Of a stretch of DNA of 64,000 bases, positions 50,692 to 59,026 are shown piece by piece. The notes under the pieces are model-generated. The model saw nothing but the letters and a program-made list of their open reading frames with translations, was not told where the DNA came from and did no database searches. A program made the position numbers and the translations under genes. Position 1 is the first letter of the stretch. Every line of letters begins with the position of its first letter. This stretch comes from Lachnospiraceae bacterium (lineage in GTDB: Bacteria; Bacillota; Clostridia; Lachnospirales; Lachnospiraceae), in contig JAFUKH010000010.1 in the NCBI GenBank assembly GCA_017467845.1, positions 1 to 64,000 on the forward strand. Reading direction: 5' to 3'.

Positions 50692-50768
50692 GATAGTAAG
50701 CAGAACGCTTGATCCACGTTTGTTAGGGAAAATTTCCCGGATAAACGTGGGTCAGGCGTTTTTTTATT
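50692..50768 (+). terminator. Very stable hairpin with T run right after the promoter
   Basis: AACGCTTGATCCACGTTT (50704-50721) pairs with AAACGTGGGTCAGGCGTT (50742-50759), with GGGAAA/TTTCCC inside, followed by TTTTTTATTT. It could terminate nearly all transcripts after about 75 bases, giving a small RNA, or act as an attenuator of hisD. Confidence 0.8.
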
Positions 50769-50777
50769 TATTAATCT

Positions 50778-50917
50778 TTCAGAAGCAAGCGATTTCAAGG
50801 GAAGTGCAGACCGCAAGCTTGCTTGCAAGGTCGGCAGTTTACTTGAAATTATTTGGCGAGAAGCCAAATATGAGCAAAAGGAAAGCCTCGAAGAGGCAAT
50901 TTTGCGAATTCTTCTGA
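50778..50917 (+). repeat. Structured intergenic repeat, copy E2
   Basis: Ends TTTCAGAAG and CTTCTGAA are inverted. Inside are GATTTCAAG/CTTGAAATT enclosing a variable hairpin around CAAGCTTGCTTGC, then ATTTGGCGAGAAGCCAAAT, then ATGAGCAAAAGGAAAGC, the hairpin GCCTC/GAGGC, and TTTTGCGAAT. The last 70 bases align base for base with E1, apart from paired changes in the stems. It ends about 20 bases before the hisD ribosome site. Confidence 0.8.
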
Positions 50918-50950
50918 AGGATGGTGATTCAATTAATAAGGAGGAAAAAT

Positions 50951-52237
50951 ATGGTTACAATCAGCAAATTCAGTTACGACAATCCAAGGTATCTCAATCT
51001 TTTGAAACGTAAGAGCAGTATTCCGGAGAAGGTAGAGGCCACCGTAAAAGAGGTACTCAAAAATGTGAAGGAGCGGGGAGATGAGGCGCTGTATGACTAT
51101 ATGAAGATGTTTGATGGTGTCGATATCCCGGAAATTGGCTTGTTTGTCTCAGAAGAGGAGTTCGCAAAGGCAAGAGAAATGGTATCGGAGGAATTCAAGG
51201 AAGCAGTGAAAAGAGCCTGTGACAATTTATTCCGATTTCACAGAAAGCAGTTGCCTAAGGGCTTCTGTGAGACCTATGAGAATGGTGCAGTATTGGAAAG
51301 GCGTTACACTCCTTTAAACAGTGTGGCGGTTACCGTGCCGGGAAATATGGCACCCCTTATTTCCACATTGTGCATGAACCTGGTTCCGGCTTTGGTGGCG
51401 GGAGTTCCCAATATTTACATACTGACAAAGCCAAGGGCAGACGGTACTATTGATGAACACCTTCTTTATGTGGCAGACTATCTGGGTGTGAAGAATTATT
51501 ATAAGTTGTCCGGCTCTCAGGGACTGGCAGCAGTAGCTTATGGAACGGAGACTGTAAAGAAAGTGGATGCTATCACCGGCCCGGGGAATAATTACACCCA
51601 GATGGCGAAGAAGCTTTTGTTTGGTGAGGTGAAGATTGATTCCATTGCCGGACCTTCGGAGATTGTCGTTATTGCAGATGGGAAAGCAAATCCCACCTTT
51701 ATCGCTGCGGATATGATGTCTCAGGCAGAGCACGGAACGGGCTTTGAGGCCAGTACCACCTTCTGCTTATCAGAGGCCCAGGCAAGGCAGATTAAAGAAG
51801 AGGTAAACCGCTTGTGTCAGGAGAATGATCTTGTGAACGCCACTAAGAAAACTTTTGAAAATTATGGAGATATCTTTGTGGTGGATTCTGTTCGGGAAGC
51901 GATAGCGGCGGTAAATGAGATTGCACCGGAGCATGCGGAATTATTATTAGAAGACTGTGCCGAAGCGTTGGAGAAATTGACCAATGCGGGAGCTGTGTTT
52001 GTAGGGGAATATAGTACAGAGCCGGTGGGAGACTATTTCTGTGGAACCAACCACATCCTTCCCACCTGTGGTACTGCAAGGTTTTCTTCCGGTATGTCCG
52101 TGCAGGAATTCATGCGTGGTTATAGTGTGATTCAGTATCCGGAGAAGGCACTTAAGGAAAATGCAGATTATATTGTAGAACTGGCGGAAGCAGAGGGCAT
52201 GAGAGCTCATGCCCTGGCTGTGAAGGTGAGAGTGTAA
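50951..52237 (+). CDS. hisD: Histidinol dehydrogenase
   Basis: A 428-residue enzyme that oxidises histidinol to histidine in two NAD+ steps. Conserved parts include PGNMAPLISTLCMNLVPALV, ITGPGNNYTQMAKKLLFG, IDSIAGPSEIVVIAD and the EHAELL region with the catalytic Glu-His pair. ATG 50951 follows AAGGAGG; a frame ten codons longer has no ribosome site. No other his gene is nearby, so it is an orphan. The leader contains a promoter, a terminator and repeat E2. Confidence 0.93.
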   Translation: MVTISKFSYDNPRYLNLLKRKSSIPEKVEATVKEVLKNVKERGDEALYDYMKMFDGVDIPEIGLFVSEEEFAKAREMVSEEFKEAVKRACDNLFRFHRKQLPKGFCETYENGAVLERRYTPLNSVAVTVPGNMAPLISTLCMNLVPALVAGVPNIYILTKPRADGTIDEHLLYVADYLGVKNYYKLSGSQGLAAVAYGTETVKKVDAITGPGNNYTQMAKKLLFGEVKIDSIAGPSEIVVIADGKANPTFIAADMMSQAEHGTGFEASTTFCLSEAQARQIKEEVNRLCQENDLVNATKKTFENYGDIFVVDSVREAIAAVNEIAPEHAELLLEDCAEALEKLTNAGAVFVGEYSTEPVGDYFCGTNHILPTCGTARFSSGMSVQEFMRGYSVIQYPEKALKENADYIVELAEAEGMRAHALAVKVRV

Positions 52238-52252
52238 TATTACGAGCCATAA

Positions 52253-52325
52253 AGGGGCTGAATAGTATCTGCAATATTGAAATATTTATTAGGATACTTT
52301 TCAAAGAAAAAAACAGCCCTTTTTG
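52253..52325 (+). terminator. Terminator of hisD enclosing a GTATC hairpin
   Basis: AGGGGCTG (52253-52260) pairs with CAGCCCT (52314-52320), followed by TTTTT. The hairpin AGTATC/GATACT of cluster B lies within its loop. Confidence 0.7.
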
Positions 52326-52491
52326 TAGAAAATAGTATCTGGTAGCAGGAAATAAAGCATTAGATACCGGAAAGTACATTTGTGGGTATCTATGCGAAAT
52401 TTTATATGCTGTAGAGAAAATTTGGAAGTTTATAGGGCAAAGTAGTATCATTTGATGTATCTATAGAATAAAAAATGCTTAGTAGATACCC
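52264..52491. repeat. GTATC/GATAC hairpins, cluster B
   Basis: Half sites occur seven or more times: AGTATC/GATACT (52264/52293), GTATCT/AGATAC (52335/52362), GGGTATCTA (52384) pairing at long range with TAGATACCC (52483), and GTATCTAT (52457) as an alternative partner. TAGTATCTG on the left and GCTTAG-ATAC on the right are shared with cluster A. No coding capacity. Confidence 0.7.
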
Positions 52492-52523
52492 TGTAGGGTA
52501 TAAAATAGGTGAAAAGTAAGAGT

Positions 52524-52555
52524 AAAAGCCCAACAAGATTTTTTGTTGGGCTTTT
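52524..52555. terminator. Bidirectional terminator between hisD and the GH31 gene
   Basis: AAAAGCCCAACAA pairs perfectly with TTGTTGGGCTTTT. Confidence 0.9.
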
Positions 52556-52585
52556 GCGGCACATATGGTGATGACGGATTTTATA

Positions 52586-54532
52586 TTAAAATATATTTAG
52601 CACATCCGCTCCCGCTCTGATAAAAGCAACAAATTCGTCAATTTCTGCAGAGATTTCATATTCTCCCTTTGTATAGAAGCTCATGTCCTTGGTAAGAATC
52701 CACTCGCCCTCAGGGAGGTATACTTTCTTGGAGGTCTGACCCTGTACGGTGATAGGAGCGAAGATAATATCATCGCCGAACATATATTGACCGTTTAAGG
52801 TATAGCAGATTTCGTCCTCCGGATATTCGAAGAACATGGGGCGCATTACCGGGTAGCCTTTTTCAGAAGCAGTCTTCATCTGGGCACTGATGTATGGGCG
52901 CAGACGCTCACGGAGAAGAACTAAATCCTTTAGAATTTCCAGATTTCTTTCACCGAAGCTCCAGAGCTCGTTGGGGTCACCGCTTGGCTCGATGATATTG
53001 CTCTTTTCGCCATGCTTAAGGCGGGAACCATGGAGACGCATCACCGGGCTGAATACGCCGAACTGGAACCAGCGCACTATCAATTCTCTAAAGTAGTCGC
53101 TTTCAATATCGGCACCGAAGAAGCCCCCGATATCGGTGTTCCACCAGGGGATACCACACATGGCCATGTTCAGTCCTGCATGTACCTGATGCTGTAAACT
53201 TTCAAAGGTGGAAGGGATATCGCCGGACCATACCAGAGAGCCGAATTTCTGGCTTCCAAGGTAAGCACATCTGGTTAGGGTAATGATATCGTCTCTGCCC
53301 ATGGATTTGAAACCGTCATAGGCCAGCTTGGAGTAGTAGTAGGGGTAAAGGAGCCCTACCATGTCCGCACGGCCCTTGTGCCAGATAAGATTGTCGAACT
53401 GTTCCGGATGAATCTCCGGCTCGGCTTCGTCAAACCAAAGGGCATCCACACCGTTATCGATGTAGTTTTCCTTCAGTTTGCTCCATACGTATTCTCTGGT
53501 GGCAGGGTTGGTTACATCAATTTCTGCCTGCCATCCATAGAAATTAAATACTCTGTCGGAACCACGGGTAGTACGCATCAGCATATTGTTTTCGGACATA
53601 TGCCGGTAGTTTTCACTCTTCTCGTTGATGGTGGGCCACATGGAGACAATCAGCTTGGTGCCCATTTCATGAAGCTCATCCGTCATTGCCTTGACATCCG
53701 GCCAATACTTTGGATCAAATTTGTAGTCACCCTGCTCTGTCCAATGGAAGTAATCGGCGATAATTGCAGAAAGAGGAATTCCAAGTTCTTTATATCGTCT
53801 GGCAACACTAAGAAGCTCTTCCTGGGTTTCGTAGCGAAGGCGGCTTTGCCAAAAGCCCATGCCCCAGTCCGGCATCTTGGGAGCGTGCCCTGTTAAGTCT
53901 GCAAGGATGGAGCAAGCCTCTTTGGGAGTACCGCCGATGATTACATAATCAATTGCCTGACAGCAATCACTGCTAAAGCGGGTTCTGTTATGACTCAGCT
54001 CTGCAAGCCCCGTAGAAGGTACATTCCACAAAAATCCGTAGCCCAGAGAGGAATATACATATGGAATGGTGCACTTTGCATTCAGATTCACGATATCAAT
54101 AGAGGAGCCTTTCAGGTCGAATGGATTGTCCCAGCTATGTCCCATTCCGAAGAAGTGCTCACCTTCATTGGGCTCGAAGGTGACTCTGGCATTCCACAGA
54201 CCGCTACCCTTATTGGTGTAATGGTGAAAGCCATAGCCAAAGTTTTGTTCCGGCTTTTCTTCCAAAATCTTCTTATCATCGTAATAGTAGGCGGTTTTTC
54301 CGTCTTCTTCCAGAATTACACGTAATTTGCCGCTTTGCAGGGAAATACTCTTTTCTGATTCTTCAATCTGTACTTCGCATTGTCCCGGGATAAGGGAATA
54401 ATTCTCTTCTATAAATTGGCAGCCGGGAAATCCCTGAAAGCGAATGGTATTTTCACCGCAGGAGGAGATACGGATTAATTCACCGTTCATGGAGTAGAAA
54501 ATGGAGTTATTTTCGATTCTTGTATTTTTCAT
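52586..54532 (-). CDS. Glycoside hydrolase family 31
   Basis: A 648-residue retaining alpha-glycosidase (alpha-glucosidase or alpha-xylosidase group). The N-terminal beta domain (1-230) is followed by the catalytic barrel: GMGFWQSRLRYETQEELLS, ALWFDEAEPEI with the nucleophile Asp, LVWSGDIPSTFESL with the acid/base Asp, and GIPWWNTDIGGFFG. No signal peptide, so it acts in the cytosol on imported oligosaccharides. The divergent AraC gene is the likely regulator, 131 bases away. Confidence 0.92.
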   Translation of the reverse strand: MKNTRIENNSIFYSMNGELIRISSCGENTIRFQGFPGCQFIEENYSLIPGQCEVQIEESEKSISLQSGKLRVILEEDGKTAYYYDDKKILEEKPEQNFGYGFHHYTNKGSGLWNARVTFEPNEGEHFFGMGHSWDNPFDLKGSSIDIVNLNAKCTIPYVYSSLGYGFLWNVPSTGLAELSHNRTRFSSDCCQAIDYVIIGGTPKEACSILADLTGHAPKMPDWGMGFWQSRLRYETQEELLSVARRYKELGIPLSAIIADYFHWTEQGDYKFDPKYWPDVKAMTDELHEMGTKLIVSMWPTINEKSENYRHMSENNMLMRTTRGSDRVFNFYGWQAEIDVTNPATREYVWSKLKENYIDNGVDALWFDEAEPEIHPEQFDNLIWHKGRADMVGLLYPYYYSKLAYDGFKSMGRDDIITLTRCAYLGSQKFGSLVWSGDIPSTFESLQHQVHAGLNMAMCGIPWWNTDIGGFFGADIESDYFRELIVRWFQFGVFSPVMRLHGSRLKHGEKSNIIEPSGDPNELWSFGERNLEILKDLVLLRERLRPYISAQMKTASEKGYPVMRPMFFEYPEDEICYTLNGQYMFGDDIIFAPITVQGQTSKKVYLPEGEWILTKDMSFYTKGEYEISAEIDEFVAFIRAGADVLNIF

Positions 54533-54663
54533 AAAGGGCTCCTTTCATGTGATTGTGGCTTTACGCCGGAATTGACTGTTGATATAATTATATTGTCCTG
54601 TGAAAAGATAATCTATAAAATTTTTGATACACAATATAACAATATTGACCTAGTAGGAGTAAA

Positions 54664-55512
54664 ATGGAAAGAGAGAATTTTAGGGAAGCCTTGCAGCGTG
54701 GAACCACGGCTTTTCCGGTGGCAATTTATAATATTACATTCAGCAGGCATCAGCAGCTTTTGGCGCATCTGCATTATCACAATGAGTTTGAGTTGTTGGT
54801 TGCTACCAAGGGAAGTCTTTGCATTCAGATGGAGGAGAATTGTTTTACCATTGCGCCCGGAGAGGGGATATTTATCAATTCCGGAAGGCTACATACCATT
54901 ACTGCCGGTGGAGAAGGTGAGCATGGGTTTATCGCCGTGGTGTTTGATTATACGCTGATTTGCAATGAGTATGAGGTAATATTTGCGAAGTATGTTCAGC
55001 CATTACTAACCGGAAGTTTGAAGGTTGAAGAGAAGCTGCCGCCGGAGATATGTGAGAGGATTCATTCTATTTGCAGGGCTTACGAGGCAGAGGAATTTGA
55101 CAACGAGTTATATATTAAGCAGTGCGTTCTTAATATTTTTTATCTTCTGATGAAGGATGCGGAGAATACTAAGCCTATGGTACACAGCAGCAAAAGTCTG
55201 CTGGTGAAGGAGGTTTTGGATTATATCAGAAGAAATTACGGAGAGCCCATTTCATTACAGCTTCTGGCAGACCAGGTACATGTGAGCAAGGAGTATTTGT
55301 GCAGGACTTTTCGGGTACTTTCGGGGTCTGCACCGATAGAGTTCTTAAATCGTTACCGAATCCGGCAGAGTACCTTTCTGCTGGCACAGACCGACAAAAG
55401 TGTTTCAGACATTGCCCAGGCTTGTGGCTTTAATCACAGCAGCTATTATGGTAAATTATTTTATGAATACATGGGGTGTACTCCCACAGAGTATCGGAAA
55501 AGAAATACATAA
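54664..55512 (+). CDS. AraC family transcriptional regulator
   Basis: A 282-residue regulator with an N-terminal cupin (LLAHLHYHNEFELLVATKGS; INSGRLHTI) and C-terminal double helix-turn-helix (LLADQVHVSKEYLCRTFRVL; IAQACGFNHSSYYGKLFYEY). It is divergent to the GH31 gene and probably controls it in response to a sugar. RBS AGGAG lies directly before ATG. Confidence 0.9.
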   Translation: MERENFREALQRGTTAFPVAIYNITFSRHQQLLAHLHYHNEFELLVATKGSLCIQMEENCFTIAPGEGIFINSGRLHTITAGGEGEHGFIAVVFDYTLICNEYEVIFAKYVQPLLTGSLKVEEKLPPEICERIHSICRAYEAEEFDNELYIKQCVLNIFYLLMKDAENTKPMVHSSKSLLVKEVLDYIRRNYGEPISLQLLADQVHVSKEYLCRTFRVLSGSAPIEFLNRYRIRQSTFLLAQTDKSVSDIAQACGFNHSSYYGKLFYEYMGCTPTEYRKRNT

Positions 55513-55569
55513 ATTTCCAAAGATGGGAGAGACTATGAATAAAAGATTTTTAAACAGGAGTTTGGGACA

Positions 55570-56520
55570 TTGATTTATTTATTCGTAATTTTGCTGTTGG
55601 TGGCGTATGCCCTGACCATTTCTTACACCAGCTATCGCATTGCGTTTCTGGCACCTAAAAGGCAACCGGGAGATGCACCGTCCATGCCCAGCGGAGCGCA
55701 GTATTTGGATTATAAGGAAACTATAGACGGCTGTATAAAGGAGATTATGGACAGACCCTTTGAAGGGATTGCAATTACTTCCTTTGATGGGCTTAAGCTG
55801 TTTGGAAGATATTATCATGTGAAAGAAGGAGCCCCGTTACAGATTCAGTTCCATGGGTATAAAAGCAGCGGTTTTGTGGATTTCTGCGGAGGGACTAAGC
55901 TTGCCATAGAGCTGGGATACAATGTGTTGGTGGTGGATCAGCGTTCTCATGGAAGAAGCGAGGGTTCTACCATTACCTTTGGCGTGCAGGAGCGTAAGGA
56001 TTGCCTCAGCTGGATTGACTATGCCCTGAAACGTTTTGGGGAGGATACAAAGATTGTTCTGGCAGGAATTTCCATGGGAGCAGCAACGGTTCTGATGGCA
56101 AGTGATCAGGAGCTGCCCGCCAATGTAAAAGGAATCATGGCGGATTGTCCTTACTCTTCTCCAAAAGAAATTATCTGCAAGGTGGGGAGGGAAATGCATT
56201 TCCCATTGATACTGTTGTATCCTTTTATTAAGCTGGGGGCGCTGGTGTTTGGCAGGTTTCATCTGGAGGAGAGCAGTGCTGTGGAAGCAGTGCCCAAGGC
56301 TAAGGTTCCCATTTTGCTGATTCATGGGGAAGCAGATAAATTCGTACCCTGCGATATGAGCCGGGCGATCAAGGTGGCAGGTGGTGACAACATAGAGCTT
56401 CATACTTTTCCGGGAGCTACCCATGGTATGAGCTACATGGTAGATGCTGAGCGGTATGAGGAGATAACCATAGCGTTTTTAGAGAGAATAATGGATGATA
56501 AAGATGATATAACGAAATAG
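55570..56520 (+). CDS. Membrane-anchored alpha/beta hydrolase
   Basis: A 316-residue hydrolase. Residues 1-22 are one transmembrane helix. The nucleophile elbow is LAGISMGAATVL (catalytic Ser); the acid and histidine follow in HGEADKFVPCDMS and FPGATHGMSY. It resembles cephalosporin-C deacetylase-like or YqkD-type esterases. TTG 55570 is chosen because AGGAG lies ten bases before it and no ATG is present early. Confidence 0.82.
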   Translation: MIYLFVILLLVAYALTISYTSYRIAFLAPKRQPGDAPSMPSGAQYLDYKETIDGCIKEIMDRPFEGIAITSFDGLKLFGRYYHVKEGAPLQIQFHGYKSSGFVDFCGGTKLAIELGYNVLVVDQRSHGRSEGSTITFGVQERKDCLSWIDYALKRFGEDTKIVLAGISMGAATVLMASDQELPANVKGIMADCPYSSPKEIICKVGREMHFPLILLYPFIKLGALVFGRFHLEESSAVEAVPKAKVPILLIHGEADKFVPCDMSRAIKVAGGDNIELHTFPGATHGMSYMVDAERYEEITIAFLERIMDDKDDITK

Positions 56521-56543
56521 ATGAAGAAGTATATATAATTATC

Positions 56544-56572
56544 TTGACAATATAGGATATATACTATATTCT
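56544..56572 (+). promoter_or_regulatory. Promoter of the DUF4160/DUF2442 pair
   Basis: TTGACA (56544-56549) and TATTCT (56567-56572) are 17 bases apart. TATATA-rich sequence lies between. Confidence 0.5.
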
Positions 56573-56599
56573 GTAAATAGAAAAATATACAGGAGTATT

Positions 56600-56854
56600 A
56601 TGCCAGTTATTTCAAGGTTTTATGGTATTACAATAAAGATGTATTTAAGACAGAAAGAACATAATCCACATCATCTTCATGCAGTATATGGAGAGAATGT
56701 AGGGTTATTTGATATTCAGACAGGCGAGATGTTTGAAGGAGATATATCTGTAAAGCAGCGTCAGATGGTAGAGGCATTCATTCAAGAGAATAGAGAGCAT
56801 TTATTGGAAATGTGGGAAAGCCAGAAGTATGAATTGATTCCTTGGGCATCGTAG
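56600..56854 (+). CDS. DUF4160 domain protein
   Basis: An 84-residue protein with the DUF4160 pattern: PVISRFYGITIKMY and HNPHHLHAVYGE, then an acidic C-terminal helix (FIQENREHLLEMWESQKY). DUF4160 genes are regularly followed by DUF2442 genes, as here, and such pairs are suspected toxin-antitoxin modules; this is not proven. RBS CAGGAG. Confidence 0.85.
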   Translation: MPVISRFYGITIKMYLRQKEHNPHHLHAVYGENVGLFDIQTGEMFEGDISVKQRQMVEAFIQENREHLLEMWESQKYELIPWAS

Positions 56855-56868
56855 GAAGGAGGGAGACT

Positions 56869-57342
56869 GTGCATCATAAGATTGAAGAGGTAAAGGTACT
56901 ACCGGATTATTATATTGAGACCCGTTTTTTGGGGGGAGCAGTAAAGAAGTATGATGTAAAGAAGCTTTTTATTGAATTCCCTCAGTTTAAAAGATTTGAG
57001 AATAATATGGAGCTGTTTACGGATATACAGGTAGATATGGGCGGTTACGGCGTATCGTGGAATGATGAGCTGGATTTGGATGCAGAGACGATATGGGAAG
57101 ACGGCATTTTGATTGAGCAGACTCCGGAATCTAATATCAACAAGCTATTGGCATATCAGCTTTTGATGGCAAGAAAGAGTGCGAATGTTACGCAAAAGCA
57201 GCTGGCTGAAATCACCGGGATTTATCAAGGGGATATCAGTAAGATTGAAAGAGGAATAGGGAATCCATCATTAATGACACTAAGCAGATTGGCAGAAGGC
57301 TTAGAGATGCAATTGGATATTAAGTTTGTGTCGAGAGGTTGA
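56869..57342 (+). CDS. DUF2442 and XRE helix-turn-helix fusion
   Basis: A 157-residue protein. Residues 1-85 form DUF2442 (LPDYYIETRFLGGAVKKYDV; GYGVSWNDELDLDAETIWED). Residues 95-150 are an XRE helix-turn-helix (VTQKQLAEITGIYQGDISKI). It is probably the DNA-binding partner that regulates the DUF4160 pair. GTG 56869 follows AAGGAGGGAG; it starts 14 bases after the DUF4160 stop. Confidence 0.85.
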   Translation: MHHKIEEVKVLPDYYIETRFLGGAVKKYDVKKLFIEFPQFKRFENNMELFTDIQVDMGGYGVSWNDELDLDAETIWEDGILIEQTPESNINKLLAYQLLMARKSANVTQKQLAEITGIYQGDISKIERGIGNPSLMTLSRLAEGLEMQLDIKFVSRG

Positions 57343-57418
57343 GCGAGGAATAATTAACATATTGAAATCGAACAAATGTTCTGATATAATGAAGTTCCGG
57401 AGATAAAGGAGGTAAGAC

Positions 57419-57694
57419 ATGTCAGAGCATGAAGCAATAATGATTCTAGCCAATAATCCCAATATTGTACCGGTGCCGGTGATTGCATCCTTTAATAATA
57501 AGGGCGAAGTAGTTCCTCTTTATTTCAGTGTGGAAGGCCTGCGGCTGAAAGTGGACCATCTGCTTTTTGCGGATAAGAAGATGAGTGACGTGACAACCTA
57601 TCGGTGTGAAGTCACATTCTCGGATAGAGTACAGCAGATAACCTTGAACTACCATAAACGTGCAGGGATTTGGACATTGAATAAGATAAAGTAA
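57419..57694 (+). CDS. Hypothetical protein
   Basis: A 91-residue protein I cannot assign. It has an AAAGGAGG site. It reads as a small beta-rich domain: VPVIASFNNKGEVVPLYFSV, then EVTFSDRVQQITLNYHKRAG. There is no signal peptide or membrane segment. Proteins of this size with a GEVxPLYFxxxG pattern are common in clostridial accessory regions. Confidence 0.55.
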   Translation: MSEHEAIMILANNPNIVPVPVIASFNNKGEVVPLYFSVEGLRLKVDHLLFADKKMSDVTTYRCEVTFSDRVQQITLNYHKRAGIWTLNKIK

Positions 57695-57758
57695 GCATAA
57701 AACAGGCGTCGGCAGAATATCATATTACTATAAATAGGGATAGTATAAGGGGGATATT

Positions 57759-57809
57759 ATGCTGGCATTTATCTTATATTTGTGGAATTTGGTACAGACT
57801 GCGGAGTGA
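57759..57809 (+). CDS. Possible 16-residue hydrophobic peptide
   Basis: A frame reading MLAFILYLWNLVQTAE follows TAAGGGGG. It is hydrophobic like small membrane peptides. No family can be claimed. Confidence 0.3.
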   Translation: MLAFILYLWNLVQTAE

Positions 57810-57817
57810 TGAAGAAA

Positions 57818-57848
57818 ACCCCCACGAGTATTGCTCGTGGGGGTAGTA
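57818..57848. terminator. Terminator of the rubrerythrin gene
   Basis: ACCCCCACGAG pairs with CTCGTGGGGGT, with a T run on the minus strand. It ends the perR-rubrerythrin unit. Confidence 0.9.
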
Positions 57849-57850
57849 TT

Positions 57851-58393
57851 TTAGCTGAAGTAACGTTTAAGAAGTCCTTCAAACGCCTTGCCATGTCTTG
57901 CTTCATCGCGGGCCATTTCATGCACGGTATCGTGGATAGCGTCAAGATTTAACTCTTTTGCTCTCTTAGCGAGGTCGAACTTACCTGCGGTTGCACCGTT
58001 CTCAGCGTCAACTCTCATCTCAAGATTCTTCTTGGTAGAAGCGGTAACTACTTCACCGAGGAGCACAGCGAATTTTGCAGCATGTTCAGCCTCTTCCCAA
58101 GCTGCCTTTTCCCAGTATAAACCGATTTCAGGATAACCTTCTCTGTGAGCTACACGAGCCATAGCAAGGTACATACCTACTTCTGAGCACTCGCCTTCAA
58201 AGTTAGCTCTAAGATCCATCATAATATCTTCCGGTGCACCCTGTGCAACACCTACAACGTGTTCAGCTGCCCAAGTCTTCTCACCTGACATCTCATTGAA
58301 CTTCTCTGCAGGAACTCCACAAACAGGGCACTTGTCAGGAGCTGCATCTCCCTCATGAACATAACCACATACGCTACATACATACTTCTTCAT
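57851..58393 (-). CDS. Reverse rubrerythrin
   Basis: A 180-residue peroxidase with inverted domain order: the rubredoxin-like iron site is N-terminal ([24 protein letters not shown]), and the diiron four-helix bundle follows ([44 protein letters not shown]). In clostridia this enzyme reduces hydrogen peroxide with NADH. ATG 58393 fits the GGAG spacing. It lies 44 bases behind perR, in the same operon. Confidence 0.93.
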   Translation of the reverse strand: MKKYVCSVCGYVHEGDAAPDKCPVCGVPAEKFNEMSGEKTWAAEHVVGVAQGAPEDIMMDLRANFEGECSEVGMYLAMARVAHREGYPEIGLYWEKAAWEEAEHAAKFAVLLGEVVTASTKKNLEMRVDAENGATAGKFDLAKRAKELNLDAIHDTVHEMARDEARHGKAFEGLLKRYFS

Positions 58394-58436
58394 AATCATT
58401 TTCTCCTTTTCTTAAATAAATTATTGTGTTTAGTGT

Positions 58437-58838
58437 TTACAAATTTTTTTCGCTGCATACATTACAGCAGTTTTTACATCTTCCGTAGAAATAGGTGACA
58501 CATCCGGTAATCTCTCCATCGAAATTCTTGCCGGCGATACTACATGTATCCGGTAAGGTTTCAACGTCCAGATCGATTACGCTACCACAGTCGTTACAGA
58601 TAAAATGGTAGTGTTCAGAGGTGTCTGCATCGAAATGATCTACACCGTCACCCATTCGAATTCTTTGAATCTCACCGATTTCAGCAAGTAAGGTAAGGTT
58701 ACGATACACTGTACCCAAGCTGATATTAGGATTCTCCCGGCGGACATTCGTATATACCACGTCTGCGGTAGGATGATCCTTGCGAGTCATAAGAAATTGT
58801 TTAATTTGCTCTCGCTGTTTACTTCTCTTCAGTGCCAT
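58437..58838 (-). CDS. perR: Peroxide-responsive Fur-family regulator
   Basis: A 133-residue Fur-family protein. DNA-binding parts: LKRSKQREQIKQFLM and ISLGTVYRNLTLLAEIG. Sensing residues: VDHFDADTSEHYHFIC, typical of the PerR metal site (His, Asp). Two CxxC groups (CNDC; CKNCCNVC) bind structural zinc. PerR represses peroxide defence genes until its metal-bound histidines are oxidised. Rubrerythrin follows in the operon. Confidence 0.92.
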   Translation of the reverse strand: MALKRSKQREQIKQFLMTRKDHPTADVVYTNVRRENPNISLGTVYRNLTLLAEIGEIQRIRMGDGVDHFDADTSEHYHFICNDCGSVIDLDVETLPDTCSIAGKNFDGEITGCVTYFYGRCKNCCNVCSEKNL

Positions 58839-58860
58839 CAGGTTTTCCTTTCTTGAAATC

Positions 58861-58873
58861 AGTAATGATTACT
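58861..58873. promoter_or_regulatory. Probable PerR box
   Basis: AGTAATGATTACT is a perfect 13-base palindrome about 30 bases before perR. It matches the ATTA-N-TAAT type of PerR boxes. On the minus strand, TTGACA and TATATT are 16 bases apart just upstream, placing the box over the start of transcription. Confidence 0.7.
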
Positions 58874-59026
58874 AATATTAATATAGCACAACTTTTTAAA
58901 ATGTCAATACATTTTTCGAGAAAAATTTTCATATTTTTTTTATAAGATTATTCTTTCTTATTTATACATATTGGGGAAGGATGTGTTAAGATATAATACA
59001 GAGATATTCGGAGGGAGGGGGCATTT

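Noticed and set aside
50692..50950. T-box or his-leader attenuator before hisD
   Set aside because: There is no T-box sequence, no specifier loop, and no run of histidine codons; only a terminator and a repeat are seen.
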